Assembly (NCBI GenBank): GCA_945907055.1
Contig: CAMDSG010000055.1
Span: 1 to 9,764 of the forward strand
Length of the DNA: 9,764 nt
Reading direction: 5' to 3'
From: Bifidobacterium breve
GTDB taxonomy: Bacteria > Actinomycetota > Acidimicrobiia > IMCC26256
Shown here: piece after piece, positions 1 to 5,977 of the stretch
How positions within the stretch are numbered: position 1 is the first letter of the stretch
How the letters are laid out: each line of letters opens with the position of its first letter
Made by a program: the position numbers and the translations under genes
The notes under the pieces: generated by a model
What the model was told of the DNA's origin: nothing
The model's input: only the letters and a program-made list of their open reading frames with translations
Database searches by the model: none

Positions 1-1835
1 TCAACTGTGCGCTTCTCTTGTCCACGCAGAATTGTCTCAACCTCTTCGTCGATAACCCTTGCTGTCTCGTCGGAGTAGTCGCGTGTGTGCACAAGATCTT
101 CGCCGAGGAAAACAGCGCCCTGCGCGCCCCAAGCCATAGGGCCTATGCGGTCGGACATGCCCCACTCGCGCACCATGCGCCGCGCAATCTCGGTACCTCG
201 AACCAAGTCGTTCTGGGCCCCCGTTGATTGGCTGTCATATACGTTCATCTCGGCTACGCGCCCTCCAAGGAGCACGCAGAGCATGTCCTGTAAGAAGTTC
301 TTGTCGTGGGAGTAACGCTCCTCCTCGGGGAGTTGCTGTGTCATACCGAGCGCCATCCCCGTCGGGAGAATCGTCACCTTATGGACCGGGTCTGCGTGCT
401 CCAGCACATAGGCCGCTAGTGCATGCCCTGCCTCGTGAACGGCAGTGTGCTCTTTCTCCAGGTCGTTCATTACAACTGTGGGGCGCTTAAGACCCATAAG
501 TACGCGGTCTCGAGCATCCTCGAAGTCGATTGCATGTACCGACTTCTCTCCTCTGCGCACGGCGAAGAGGGCGGCCTCATTGACCAAGTTGGCTAGGTCG
601 GCACCAGACATTCCTGGAGTCCCTCTCCCTACCACTGCAATATCGACATCACTAGAAATCTTCTTGGCGCGGAAGTGGACCTTGAGAATATCGACGCGCT
701 CGCCGAGTGTGGGGAGAGGCACCATGATCTGGCGATCGAAGCGGCCCGGGCGAAGTAGAGCGGGGTCAAGAACATCAGGTCGGTTGGTTGCCGCCATCAT
801 GACAATGCCTTCGGAGGCCTCGAAGCCATCCATCTCAGCGAGCATTTGGTTAAGCGTCTGCTCGCGCTCGTCATGACCACCGCCGACACCAGCGCCGCGC
901 TTGCGACCTATCGAGTCGATCTCGTCTACGAAGATAATGGCAGGGGCTTGCTTGCGCGCTGTCTGGAATAGATCGCGAACGCGCGCTGCACCCACACCGA
1001 CAAACATCTCCATGAAGTCCGAACCTGTGATCGCTATAAATGGCACACCTGCTTCGCCGGCCACTGCACGCGCTATTAGGGTTTTACCGGTTCCAGGAGG
1101 GCCCACAAGTAGGACACCGCGAGGAATGCGCGCCCCAATCTCAGTAAATTTAGCTGGGTGCTTCAGGAAGTCGACAACCTCTGAAATCTCTTGTTTTACA
1201 GGGTCGTACCCTGCTACATCAGCGAAGGTGGTAGTGGGATTATCGGAGTCGTAGACCTTGGCTCGGCTGCGCCCGATACTCATCATTGAGCCCATCTGTC
1301 CCTGAGCGCGGCGGTTCATCCAGACGAAGAATCCGATAATAAGGAGAACGGGAAGCAGGTAAATAATTGCCTGCAAGAACGCGTTGGAGGACTGACGCTT
1401 GTAGGTGTAGTCAACGCCCTCTTCCTCCATCTGTCGTACTACGGAGTCGGGGAACGCATCGTTTGGTCCGCTACTTGTAAACACCTCGGCGCCGTCTTGC
1501 TTAGCGCTCCCGGACTTCGTGAACTCTCCGTTCATCGAACCTGTTGCGGGATCGAGGGAGACTGACTTGATTCGCCCCTGGCCTACATAGTTTGAGAACT
1601 CGGAGTAGGTGATGGTTGCACTTGGCTTGGAATTGCTATCACCGAGATTGAGAGCGAGGAACGCGGTTATGACAATGCCGATTAGGAGGAAGGGCAGCCA
1701 GCGTGGGCGCGCCTTGGAGGATGCTGGCTTGCTCGTGCTTTTTCCTGCTCCCTTGTCCTGCTTCGTATCGGCCTTCTTCTCGCTCTCGCCGGACTTAGGG
1801 GTCTTGCGGCTTAGAGATGGGGGCTTCATCGGCAT
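1..1835 (-). CDS. ftsH: ATP-dependent zinc metalloprotease FtsH (C-terminus beyond the window)
   Basis: Membrane-anchored AAA+ protease that unfolds and degrades misfolded membrane proteins and selected soluble regulators. The minus strand reads 611 uninterrupted codons and is still open at base 1. A Lys/Ser-rich cytoplasmic N-tail (about 1-44) precedes TM1 (45-65), an extracytoplasmic domain, and TM2 (152-173). The AAA+ module follows: Walker A GPPGTGKT (245-252), pore motif FVG (278-280), Walker B IIFVDEID (300-307), and the second region of homology with arginines 362 and 365. The protease domain has the zinc motif HEAGH (467-471) and a likely third zinc ligand, Asp543, in STGAQND. All key residues are intact. 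FtsH is usually 610-700 aa, so only the variable tail is missing. The ATG at 1835 is preferred over the in-frame ATG at 1829 because a GGAG (1844-1847, minus strand) sits 8 nt upstream. It is transcribed divergently from the CPBP gene. The N-tail is much longer than in E. coli FtsH, and LPTG replaces the common PRG after the zinc helix. Confidence 0.98.
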   Translation of the reverse strand, partial: MPMKPPSLSRKTPKSGESEKKADTKQDKGAGKSTSKPASSKARPRWLPFLLIGIVITAFLALNLGDSNSKPSATITYSEFSNYVGQGRIKSVSLDPATGSMNGEFTKSGSAKQDGAEVFTSSGPNDAFPDSVVRQMEEEGVDYTYKRQSSNAFLQAIIYLLPVLLIIGFFVWMNRRAQGQMGSMMSIGRSRAKVYDSDNPTTTFADVAGYDPVKQEISEVVDFLKHPAKFTEIGARIPRGVLLVGPPGTGKTLIARAVAGEAGVPFIAITGSDFMEMFVGVGAARVRDLFQTARKQAPAIIFVDEIDSIGRKRGAGVGGGHDEREQTLNQMLAEMDGFEASEGIVMMAATNRPDVLDPALLRPGRFDRQIMVPLPTLGERVDILKVHFRAKKISSDVDIAVVGRGTPGMSGADLANLVNEAALFAVRRGEKSVHAIDFEDARDRVLMGLKRPTVVMNDLEKEHTAVHEAGHALAAYVLEHADPVHKVTILPTGMALGMTQQLPEEERYSHDKNFLQDMLCVLLGGRVAEMNVYDSQSTGAQNDLVRGTEIARRMVREWGMSDRIGPMAWGAQGAVFLGEDLVHTRDYSDETARVIDEEVETILRGQEKRTV

Positions 1836-1891
1836 AGGTGTGTCTCCGTGCTATTAAAGATGCTCTGCATCAGATTCGTGACCAAGCCCCT

Positions 1892-1935
1892 ATCGTAGGC
1901 ACCGACAGGGACTTAATTGCCTTCGGGCCTACGAT
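1892..1935. promoter_or_regulatory. 9-bp inverted repeat in the ftsH/CPBP divergent promoter region
   Basis: ATCGTAGGC (1892-1900) and GCCTACGAT (1927-1935) are perfect inverted copies separated by 26 nt, between two divergent start codons (1835 and 1945). Each arm contains TACGAT reading outward towards its own gene (1930-1935 plus; 1897-1892 minus), which fits a TAnnnT-type -10 element. One reading is therefore a pair of mirrored -10 boxes; the other is an operator for one regulator acting on both genes. No good TTGACA-like -35 is visible for either direction. The symmetry is observed; the function is inferred. Confidence 0.4.
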
Positions 1936-1944
1936 CAGGGAGAT

Positions 1945-2703
1945 ATGAGCGCCATCGCACCTAATGCAAAGCCAGCATCCGGCATACCTAACTCACCGAG
2001 TGTTCGATGGGGCTTAGGCGATGCCATCTGGGTCTGGCTGGCGGCGCTGGCTGTAACCCTCTTTGGCGGAGCTGCCTTTGCTGCCCTTCGAGGTGCTCTG
2101 GGTGGCAGTGGGTCAAGCGGTGATCCTCTCGCCGATATCTGGGACCTTGTATTTGCTTCGTTGATTCAGAATGCCGCGATAGTTGGTTTCATCATCGTCG
2201 TATCCCATTTGAAGGGCGTCGGCTCCCTTCGTAGAGACTTTGGTCTTCGCCTGCGGATGCTCGACTGGTGGTGGCTACCCGTGGGTTCCGTAATCTCGGT
2301 GGGCTCCGCCATTTTACTGGACCCCATCCTTCATTTCATGGGTAAACCGCCGACGCAGGCCGTTGTGACGATCATCGACAAGAGCAGCGGCGTCGGTGCA
2401 TTATTTGCGGCTCTCTCAGTCGCCATCGCTGCTCCTATCGCCGAGGAGTTGCTCTTCAGAGGGCTTGTTCTGCGCTCTCTCCAGCGGCGATACCGACCGG
2501 CAGTGGCGATTGCTGTTACCTCCGTCATATTCGCAGTCGTTCATCCGTTGCTAGATCCGAAGGCCATTCTTGCTGTGGTGCCTCTGCTCATACTCTCTGT
2601 GGTCTCTGGGATACAGGCGGCACGCAGCGGTAACCTCTCGCGATCAATCTGGCTTCACATGGGTTTCAATGCGATTACCGCCGCCGGGCTTCTCCTCAAT
2701 TAG
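1945..2703 (+). CDS. CPBP-family intramembrane glutamic protease (Rce1/Abi-like)
   Basis: Polytopic membrane protein of 252 aa with the three CPBP (CAAX protease and bacteriocin-processing) motifs. Motif 1 is EELLFR with Glu167, Glu168 and Arg172. Motif 2 is FAVVH with Phe196 and His200. Motif 3 is HMGFN with His238 and Asn242. Hydrophobic segments lie near 27-48, 68-87, 108-130, 150-166, 186-203, 207-222 and 235-251. Bacterial relatives are intramembrane proteases, some linked to bacteriocin immunity or protein secretion; the substrate here cannot be told. The ATG at 1945 is the only sensible start: no other start codon lies nearby, and the N-tail is a polar Pro/Ala/Ser stretch. The purine-rich AGGGAG (1937-1942) is only 2 nt from the ATG, too close for a normal Shine-Dalgarno, so a very short leader or leaderless message is possible. 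It is divergent from ftsH, and the pairing of two membrane proteases across one promoter region is suggestive but not proof of shared function. Confidence 0.92.
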   Translation: MSAIAPNAKPASGIPNSPSVRWGLGDAIWVWLAALAVTLFGGAAFAALRGALGGSGSSGDPLADIWDLVFASLIQNAAIVGFIIVVSHLKGVGSLRRDFGLRLRMLDWWWLPVGSVISVGSAILLDPILHFMGKPPTQAVVTIIDKSSGVGALFAALSVAIAAPIAEELLFRGLVLRSLQRRYRPAVAIAVTSVIFAVVHPLLDPKAILAVVPLLILSVVSGIQAARSGNLSRSIWLHMGFNAITAAGLLLN

Positions 2704-2722
2704 CGACGCTGTTGAGAGCGTT

Positions 2723-2751
2723 CGGCCTTCCGTGGTCGTTAAATGAGGCCG
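2723..2751 (+). other. weak inverted repeat downstream of the CPBP gene, possible terminator
   Basis: CGGCCT (2723-2728) and AGGCCG (2746-2751) are perfect 6-bp arms with a 17-nt loop, starting 20 nt after the CPBP stop codon. A smaller GGGC/GCCC hairpin follows (about 2758-2770). Neither is followed directly by a T-run; the nearest is 2812-2818. The position suits transcript end formation for the CPBP gene, but the structure is weak and may be chance. Confidence 0.22.
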
Positions 2752-2754
2752 CAG

Positions 2755-2844
2755 TTAGGGCTTAGTGCCCCTTGTCGCCGTCGGTCAGAGGCGTTTTAGG
2801 GCTTTTAGAGATTTTTTTGTTGGCGACTTCAGGTATTAGGGCCT
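2755..2844 (+). repeat. three TTAGGGCNT direct repeats spaced 40-41 bp
   Basis: TTAGGGCTT occurs at 2755-2763 and 2796-2804, and TTAGGGCCT at 2836-2844. Start-to-start distances are 41 and 40 bp, close to four helical turns, so the copies would sit on roughly the same face of the DNA. They fill the spacer upstream of the zinc-ribbon gene. The third copy overlaps the 2828-2861 inverted repeat. Binding sites for one regulator are a possible explanation, but the short length leaves chance open. Confidence 0.4.
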
Positions 2845-2861
2845 AGATGCCGATACCTGAA
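2828..2861 (+). promoter_or_regulatory. 9-bp inverted repeat in the leader of the zinc-ribbon gene
   Basis: TTCAGGTAT (2828-2836) and ATACCTGAA (2853-2861) are perfect inverted copies with a 16-nt loop, ending 45 nt before the chosen start codon at 2907. As RNA this could be a 5'-leader hairpin; as DNA it could be an operator. The left arm contains TATTAG (2834-2839), a mediocre -10 candidate. The motif AGGTATT recurs at 3132-3138 upstream of the following gene, which may point to a shared promoter or regulator signal. Confidence 0.4.
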
Positions 2862-2894
2862 CTGCTCCTAGAGAGCACCTATCGAATCGCCTAC

Positions 2895-2900
2895 AAGGAG
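2895..2900 (+). promoter_or_regulatory. Shine-Dalgarno site that sets the zinc-ribbon start
   Basis: AAGGAG lies 6 nt upstream of the ATG at 2907, an optimal arrangement. The upstream in-frame ATG at 2847 has no such site and lies inside the inverted repeat, so the shorter reading is preferred. Confidence 0.8.
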
Positions 2901-2906
2901 AACCAA

Positions 2907-3080
2907 ATGCTCTGCACTAACTGCAATAAAAAGAACGTAATTGAGATCCGTATGACTGTTGGCGGAGAGAGTCTCGCCTTCCACCGTTGCGGAAGTTGCG
3001 ACGCCAAGGCATGGACCTCTGGAGAGGCAACTATTGAACTCGGGCGAGTCTTAGAACTTGCACGCCCGGCACGGGTCTAG
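2907..3080 (+). CDS. small zinc-ribbon protein, function unknown
   Basis: Predicted soluble protein of 57 aa with two CxxC knuckles, Cys3/Cys6 and Cys28/Cys31. They are separated by 21 residues that can form the beta hairpin typical of a zinc ribbon, and a short helical C-terminus (ATIELGRVLELA) follows. Four cysteines in this spacing suggest binding of one structural zinc. The start at 2907 is chosen for its strong Shine-Dalgarno, and because the reading from 2847 adds 20 residues with no zinc-ribbon character. Similar tiny zinc ribbons are found in actinobacteria near envelope genes (recollection, not searched). It could bind nucleic acid or act as a protein adaptor; nothing in the sequence decides this. 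It sits alone between the CPBP gene and the 899-aa membrane protein, with about 90 bp to the latter, so co-transcription is possible. Confidence 0.8.
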   Translation: MLCTNCNKKNVIEIRMTVGGESLAFHRCGSCDAKAWTSGEATIELGRVLELARPARV

Positions 3081-3170
3081 TCCGAGGGGTTTTAGACCCA
3101 CAGGCTCTGGGCACTAGCGCTCTATTCATTTAGGTATTCCTTTAGAGTTCACGCGCACAGCACGGCTTAA

Positions 3171-5870
3171 ATGAGTGAGATAATGCCGCCCTTGAGTAAC
3201 TCCGTAATTCCTCCCGTTCCTGAGTCCCGGGCTCGACGTGTCTCGGCGCCTTCTTCAATTGATGACCCAAGCAGGAGTACTCAGACTCGCGACTGGGGAT
3301 CCATCCTCTCAGCGTTAGTAGTAGCTGCAAGTTGCCTGACGGTGCTTGCTGCGCTGCATCCAGAGCTGCTCATCAAATCAACGACCGCCGCTGGCGGCGA
3401 CATGGGTGCCCACGTCTGGTTCCCGGCATATCTGCGCGATCACCTTCTTGGTCAATTCCGTGTAGCGGGGTGGGCGCCTGATTGGTTCGCTGGATTCCCT
3501 GCCGGTCAGTTCTACTTCCCCCTCCCTGCGTTGACTGTCGTGTTCTTGGATATTGTAATGCCGTCCAACGTTGCTTTTAAACTTGTAAGCGTCATCGGTG
3601 TTGTCATGATGCCCGCAGCCGCGTACGCGTTTGGGCGCGGCTTGCGCGCTCCACGGCCAACCCCCACTCTCTTCTCGCTGGCGACTGTGCTCTTCTTGTT
3701 CTTCAAGGGCGCAAGCGGCACTGGTCCGAATATTCAGACCATTGCCTTTAATCAAGGCATCATGGGCGGGACACTGCGAAGCACGCTCGCTGGAGAGTTT
3801 TCTTTCTCAATTGCAATCGCTCTCGCATTGGTATTTCTTGGGGCCTTTGCATCGGCGCTCAATCGAAGAACTCGCGCGTGGATTCCAGTGCTGCTCCTGG
3901 CAGCGACTGTCATCAGCCACATTGTCGTTGCAATATTTGCAGTCGTTGCAGCTTTGGTTATCTGGGCAACTGCGAAGCGGCCACTTAAATCATTTGGGCT
4001 ATCCGCTGCAATTGGTGGAGCAGGTGCACTGCTAACAGCCTTCTGGACTCTTCCTCTCCTCGCGACCTTTGGATATACCGCAAACATGCGCTACGAGAAG
4101 ATCACTGATTATTGGGTGTACCTATTTCCGCGTGAAGGATCTTGGGTAGGTCCGTTCCCTCCGTTCGCTTGGTGCTTGCTCTCTCTCGCAGCGATTGGCG
4201 CTATCTCTGGAGCCGTTCTACGTAGGCGCTCAACTATCGCAATTACTGTGATCACAGTCGTCTTCGGGTTTGTTTTCATTCTCTGGCCAGAGCTCCACGC
4301 GTGGAATCTCAGGTTTCTGCCATTTTGGTACTTCGGGCTTGGACTCCTAGCGGCATGTGCCGTCGGCGAGGGAGTTAGAGCGTTAGCGGAGGCTGCCCCT
4401 AGGTTCATTCCTTCACAGCAGGACGCGAAGTTTGTGACAGCGGTTGTCATGTCGTCGCTTCTAATTGCCATCTCCGTATTTACACTCGCTCGCGCCTTTA
4501 GTACACGCGGTTTTCTAGATTTTTGGGCTGAGTGGAACTACTCAGGGTATGAGGACACGCGCGCCGAAGCCACACGCGCAAAAGCCTGGCCCGAGTTCGA
4601 GGCACTCATCAATGAGATGAACAGCCTCCCTGCAGGGCGCGCAGTATGGGAGGGCGGTGGTTCTCTCGATAATTACGGGACTCCACTTGCACTTGAGTTG
4701 CTGCCGTACTTCACTAAAGGTCGAATTCAATCTGTTGAGGGGCTTTACTTTGAGTCCGCTGCAACTACTCCCTACCACTTCATGGGTGTGAGCCCTATCT
4801 CCGGGCCAGCGAATGCATCGAACCCAGTACGAGGGCTTGATTATCGCAACATCGAAGATTTCAGTCTCGGTGTGCGGTGGATGCAGGTGATGGGGGAGGA
4901 TTATTACCTCGCTTACTCGGACGCAGCATTAGCGGCTGCAGCGGCTGATCAGCGATTGACGCTCTTAGCCACAACAAAGGACACCGATGGTCAGGAGCCA
5001 AAAGGCTGGAGTATTTATCGCGTCTCTGGGAGTCGACTCGTTGAGGGGTTGAGTGCTGAGCCAGTTGTTACTGAGGCGAGTGCTGGCAAGCAGAGCGACT
5101 GCTTCGATCGAGAGCCTGTAGAGGGGGTCCGTTCACCAAAGCTTGAGGCTTGGGAATGCATGAGCGTTGGTTGGTTCAACGACCCGAGTGCCCTCGACCG
5201 GCCGTTAGTGGTAGATGGCCCTGAGTCCTGGGTGCGTGAAGCAGACCCGGTTGTCGCTCGGTTAATGGAGCGCAAGGGATTGCCAAAAGTCGAGGTTACA
5301 AAACTAAAGCGGAGTGACAATTCAATCTCGTTCCATGTATCGCGTGTTGGAGTGCCAGTCATAGTTCGCGAGTCGTATTACCCGAACTGGAGAGCCAGCG
5401 GTGCTGATGGTCCTTATCGCACTACGCCGAACTTCATGGTGGTGATTCCAACTTCAAAGGATGTGACACTCTCGTACGCGCGCTCAGGTCCAGAGTGGAT
5501 CGGATTTCTTTTGAGCCTCTTGGGCATTGTTGGCGTAGTGCTAATTGCTCGCCGCTGGCCGGTGCTTGAGGAGCCAGATTTGATGGATGTATACGGAGAA
5601 ATAGAACCAGCGGCAGATGCACCGGAGATGTATGACCCATTTCTGCATGGGGGAGAAGAGTTCGACGACGTGCTCGCTCTAGTCTCGGCTCTTCGCACCG
5701 CTGGTTATTCGTCAGAGGCCTCTCTCCTCTCACGCTCGCGGCGAGGACCTAGGGCGGAAGCGGGGGTGGCTCTGGCCTCCGCCCTCGAGAGAATTCTTCG
5801 GATTGAAGGCTTAGATCCTGAGATTAGGGCCAGGTCTGAGGCTCTCGCTCTAATTTTTGACGGTGCGTGA
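3171..5870 (+). CDS. large polytopic membrane protein, GT-C glycosyltransferase / YfhO-like
   Basis: Protein of 899 aa. After a Pro/Ser/Arg-rich cytoplasmic N-tail, TM1 spans about 44-63. The first outer loop carries GGDMGAH (75-81, Asp77) and an aromatic stretch WAPDWFAGFPAGQFYFPLP (101-119). About ten more TM segments follow to residue 442. A long extracytoplasmic domain (about 445-772) ends in SYYPNWRASG (735-744) and a beta-rich stretch, as in YfhO-like and PTPS-related membrane proteins. The last TM is about 776-793. An acidic loop in the first outer segment is a hallmark of GT-C enzymes, which move sugars from polyprenyl-phosphate donors onto envelope acceptors, so this role is likely but unproven. 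The 100-residue cytoplasmic tail is acidic (799-835) then helical (830-896). The start is uncertain: ATG 3171 lacks a clear Shine-Dalgarno, and ATG 3183 is a fair alternative. The adjacent mannose-phosphate genes support a glycan role. Confidence 0.85.
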   Translation: MSEIMPPLSNSVIPPVPESRARRVSAPSSIDDPSRSTQTRDWGSILSALVVAASCLTVLAALHPELLIKSTTAAGGDMGAHVWFPAYLRDHLLGQFRVAGWAPDWFAGFPAGQFYFPLPALTVVFLDIVMPSNVAFKLVSVIGVVMMPAAAYAFGRGLRAPRPTPTLFSLATVLFLFFKGASGTGPNIQTIAFNQGIMGGTLRSTLAGEFSFSIAIALALVFLGAFASALNRRTRAWIPVLLLAATVISHIVVAIFAVVAALVIWATAKRPLKSFGLSAAIGGAGALLTAFWTLPLLATFGYTANMRYEKITDYWVYLFPREGSWVGPFPPFAWCLLSLAAIGAISGAVLRRRSTIAITVITVVFGFVFILWPELHAWNLRFLPFWYFGLGLLAACAVGEGVRALAEAAPRFIPSQQDAKFVTAVVMSSLLIAISVFTLARAFSTRGFLDFWAEWNYSGYEDTRAEATRAKAWPEFEALINEMNSLPAGRAVWEGGGSLDNYGTPLALELLPYFTKGRIQSVEGLYFESAATTPYHFMGVSPISGPANASNPVRGLDYRNIEDFSLGVRWMQVMGEDYYLAYSDAALAAAAADQRLTLLATTKDTDGQEPKGWSIYRVSGSRLVEGLSAEPVVTEASAGKQSDCFDREPVEGVRSPKLEAWECMSVGWFNDPSALDRPLVVDGPESWVREADPVVARLMERKGLPKVEVTKLKRSDNSISFHVSRVGVPVIVRESYYPNWRASGADGPYRTTPNFMVVIPTSKDVTLSYARSGPEWIGFLLSLLGIVGVVLIARRWPVLEEPDLMDVYGEIEPAADAPEMYDPFLHGGEEFDDVLALVSALRTAGYSSEASLLSRSRRGPRAEAGVALASALERILRIEGLDPEIRARSEALALIFDGA

Positions 5871-5941
5871 CAACCCTTAATTAGCCCAAATGTGGCGCCC
5901 CCAATCAGTGGTTAGCGGTTCCCCGATTAGTATCCAACGTC

Positions 5942-5957
5942 CCGCCCACAGGGGCGG
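5942..5957 (+). other. GC-only hairpin just upstream of the phosphomannomutase ribosome-binding site
   Basis: CCGCCC (5942-5947) and GGGCGG (5952-5957) pair perfectly around the loop ACAG. CAA/TTG (5935-5937/5958-5960) could extend the stem across a bulge. It lies 9 nt before the AGAGG ribosome-binding site at 5967-5971. There is no T-run, so this could be a non-canonical terminator for the 899-aa gene or a leader structure for the mutase. The 107-bp spacer also contains TAGTAT (5928-5933), a possible -10 without a matching -35. Confidence 0.4.
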
Positions 5958-5977
5958 TTGAGGACCAGAGGCCCCCA

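Noticed and set aside
1..1857. Several plus-strand open frames (18-227, 85-315, 224-490, 445-876, 901-1254, 1609-1857)
   Set aside because: All are antisense shadows of ftsH, which reads 611 unbroken codons with complete AAA+ and zinc-protease motifs on the minus strand; none shows a recognisable domain.
2812..2818. T-run as the tail of an intrinsic terminator for the CPBP gene
   Set aside because: The bases directly upstream (2791-2811) do not form a stem; the nearest inverted repeat ends at 2751, too far away.
2847..2906. Extension of the zinc-ribbon protein to an upstream in-frame ATG at 2847
   Set aside because: No ribosome-binding site precedes 2847 and the start lies within the 9-bp inverted repeat; AAGGAG at the right distance supports 2907.
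3086..3113. Small hairpins GGGT/ACCC and CAG/CTG after the zinc-ribbon stop
   Set aside because: Stems of 4-5 pairs without a T-run are expected by chance and not worth calling a terminator.
3378..5733. Long antisense frames within the 899-aa gene (for example 3378-3755, 4109-4471, 5015-5362)
   Set aside because: They are Arg/Ser/Pro-rich antisense shadows without ribosome-binding sites, while the plus strand encodes one coherent membrane protein throughout.
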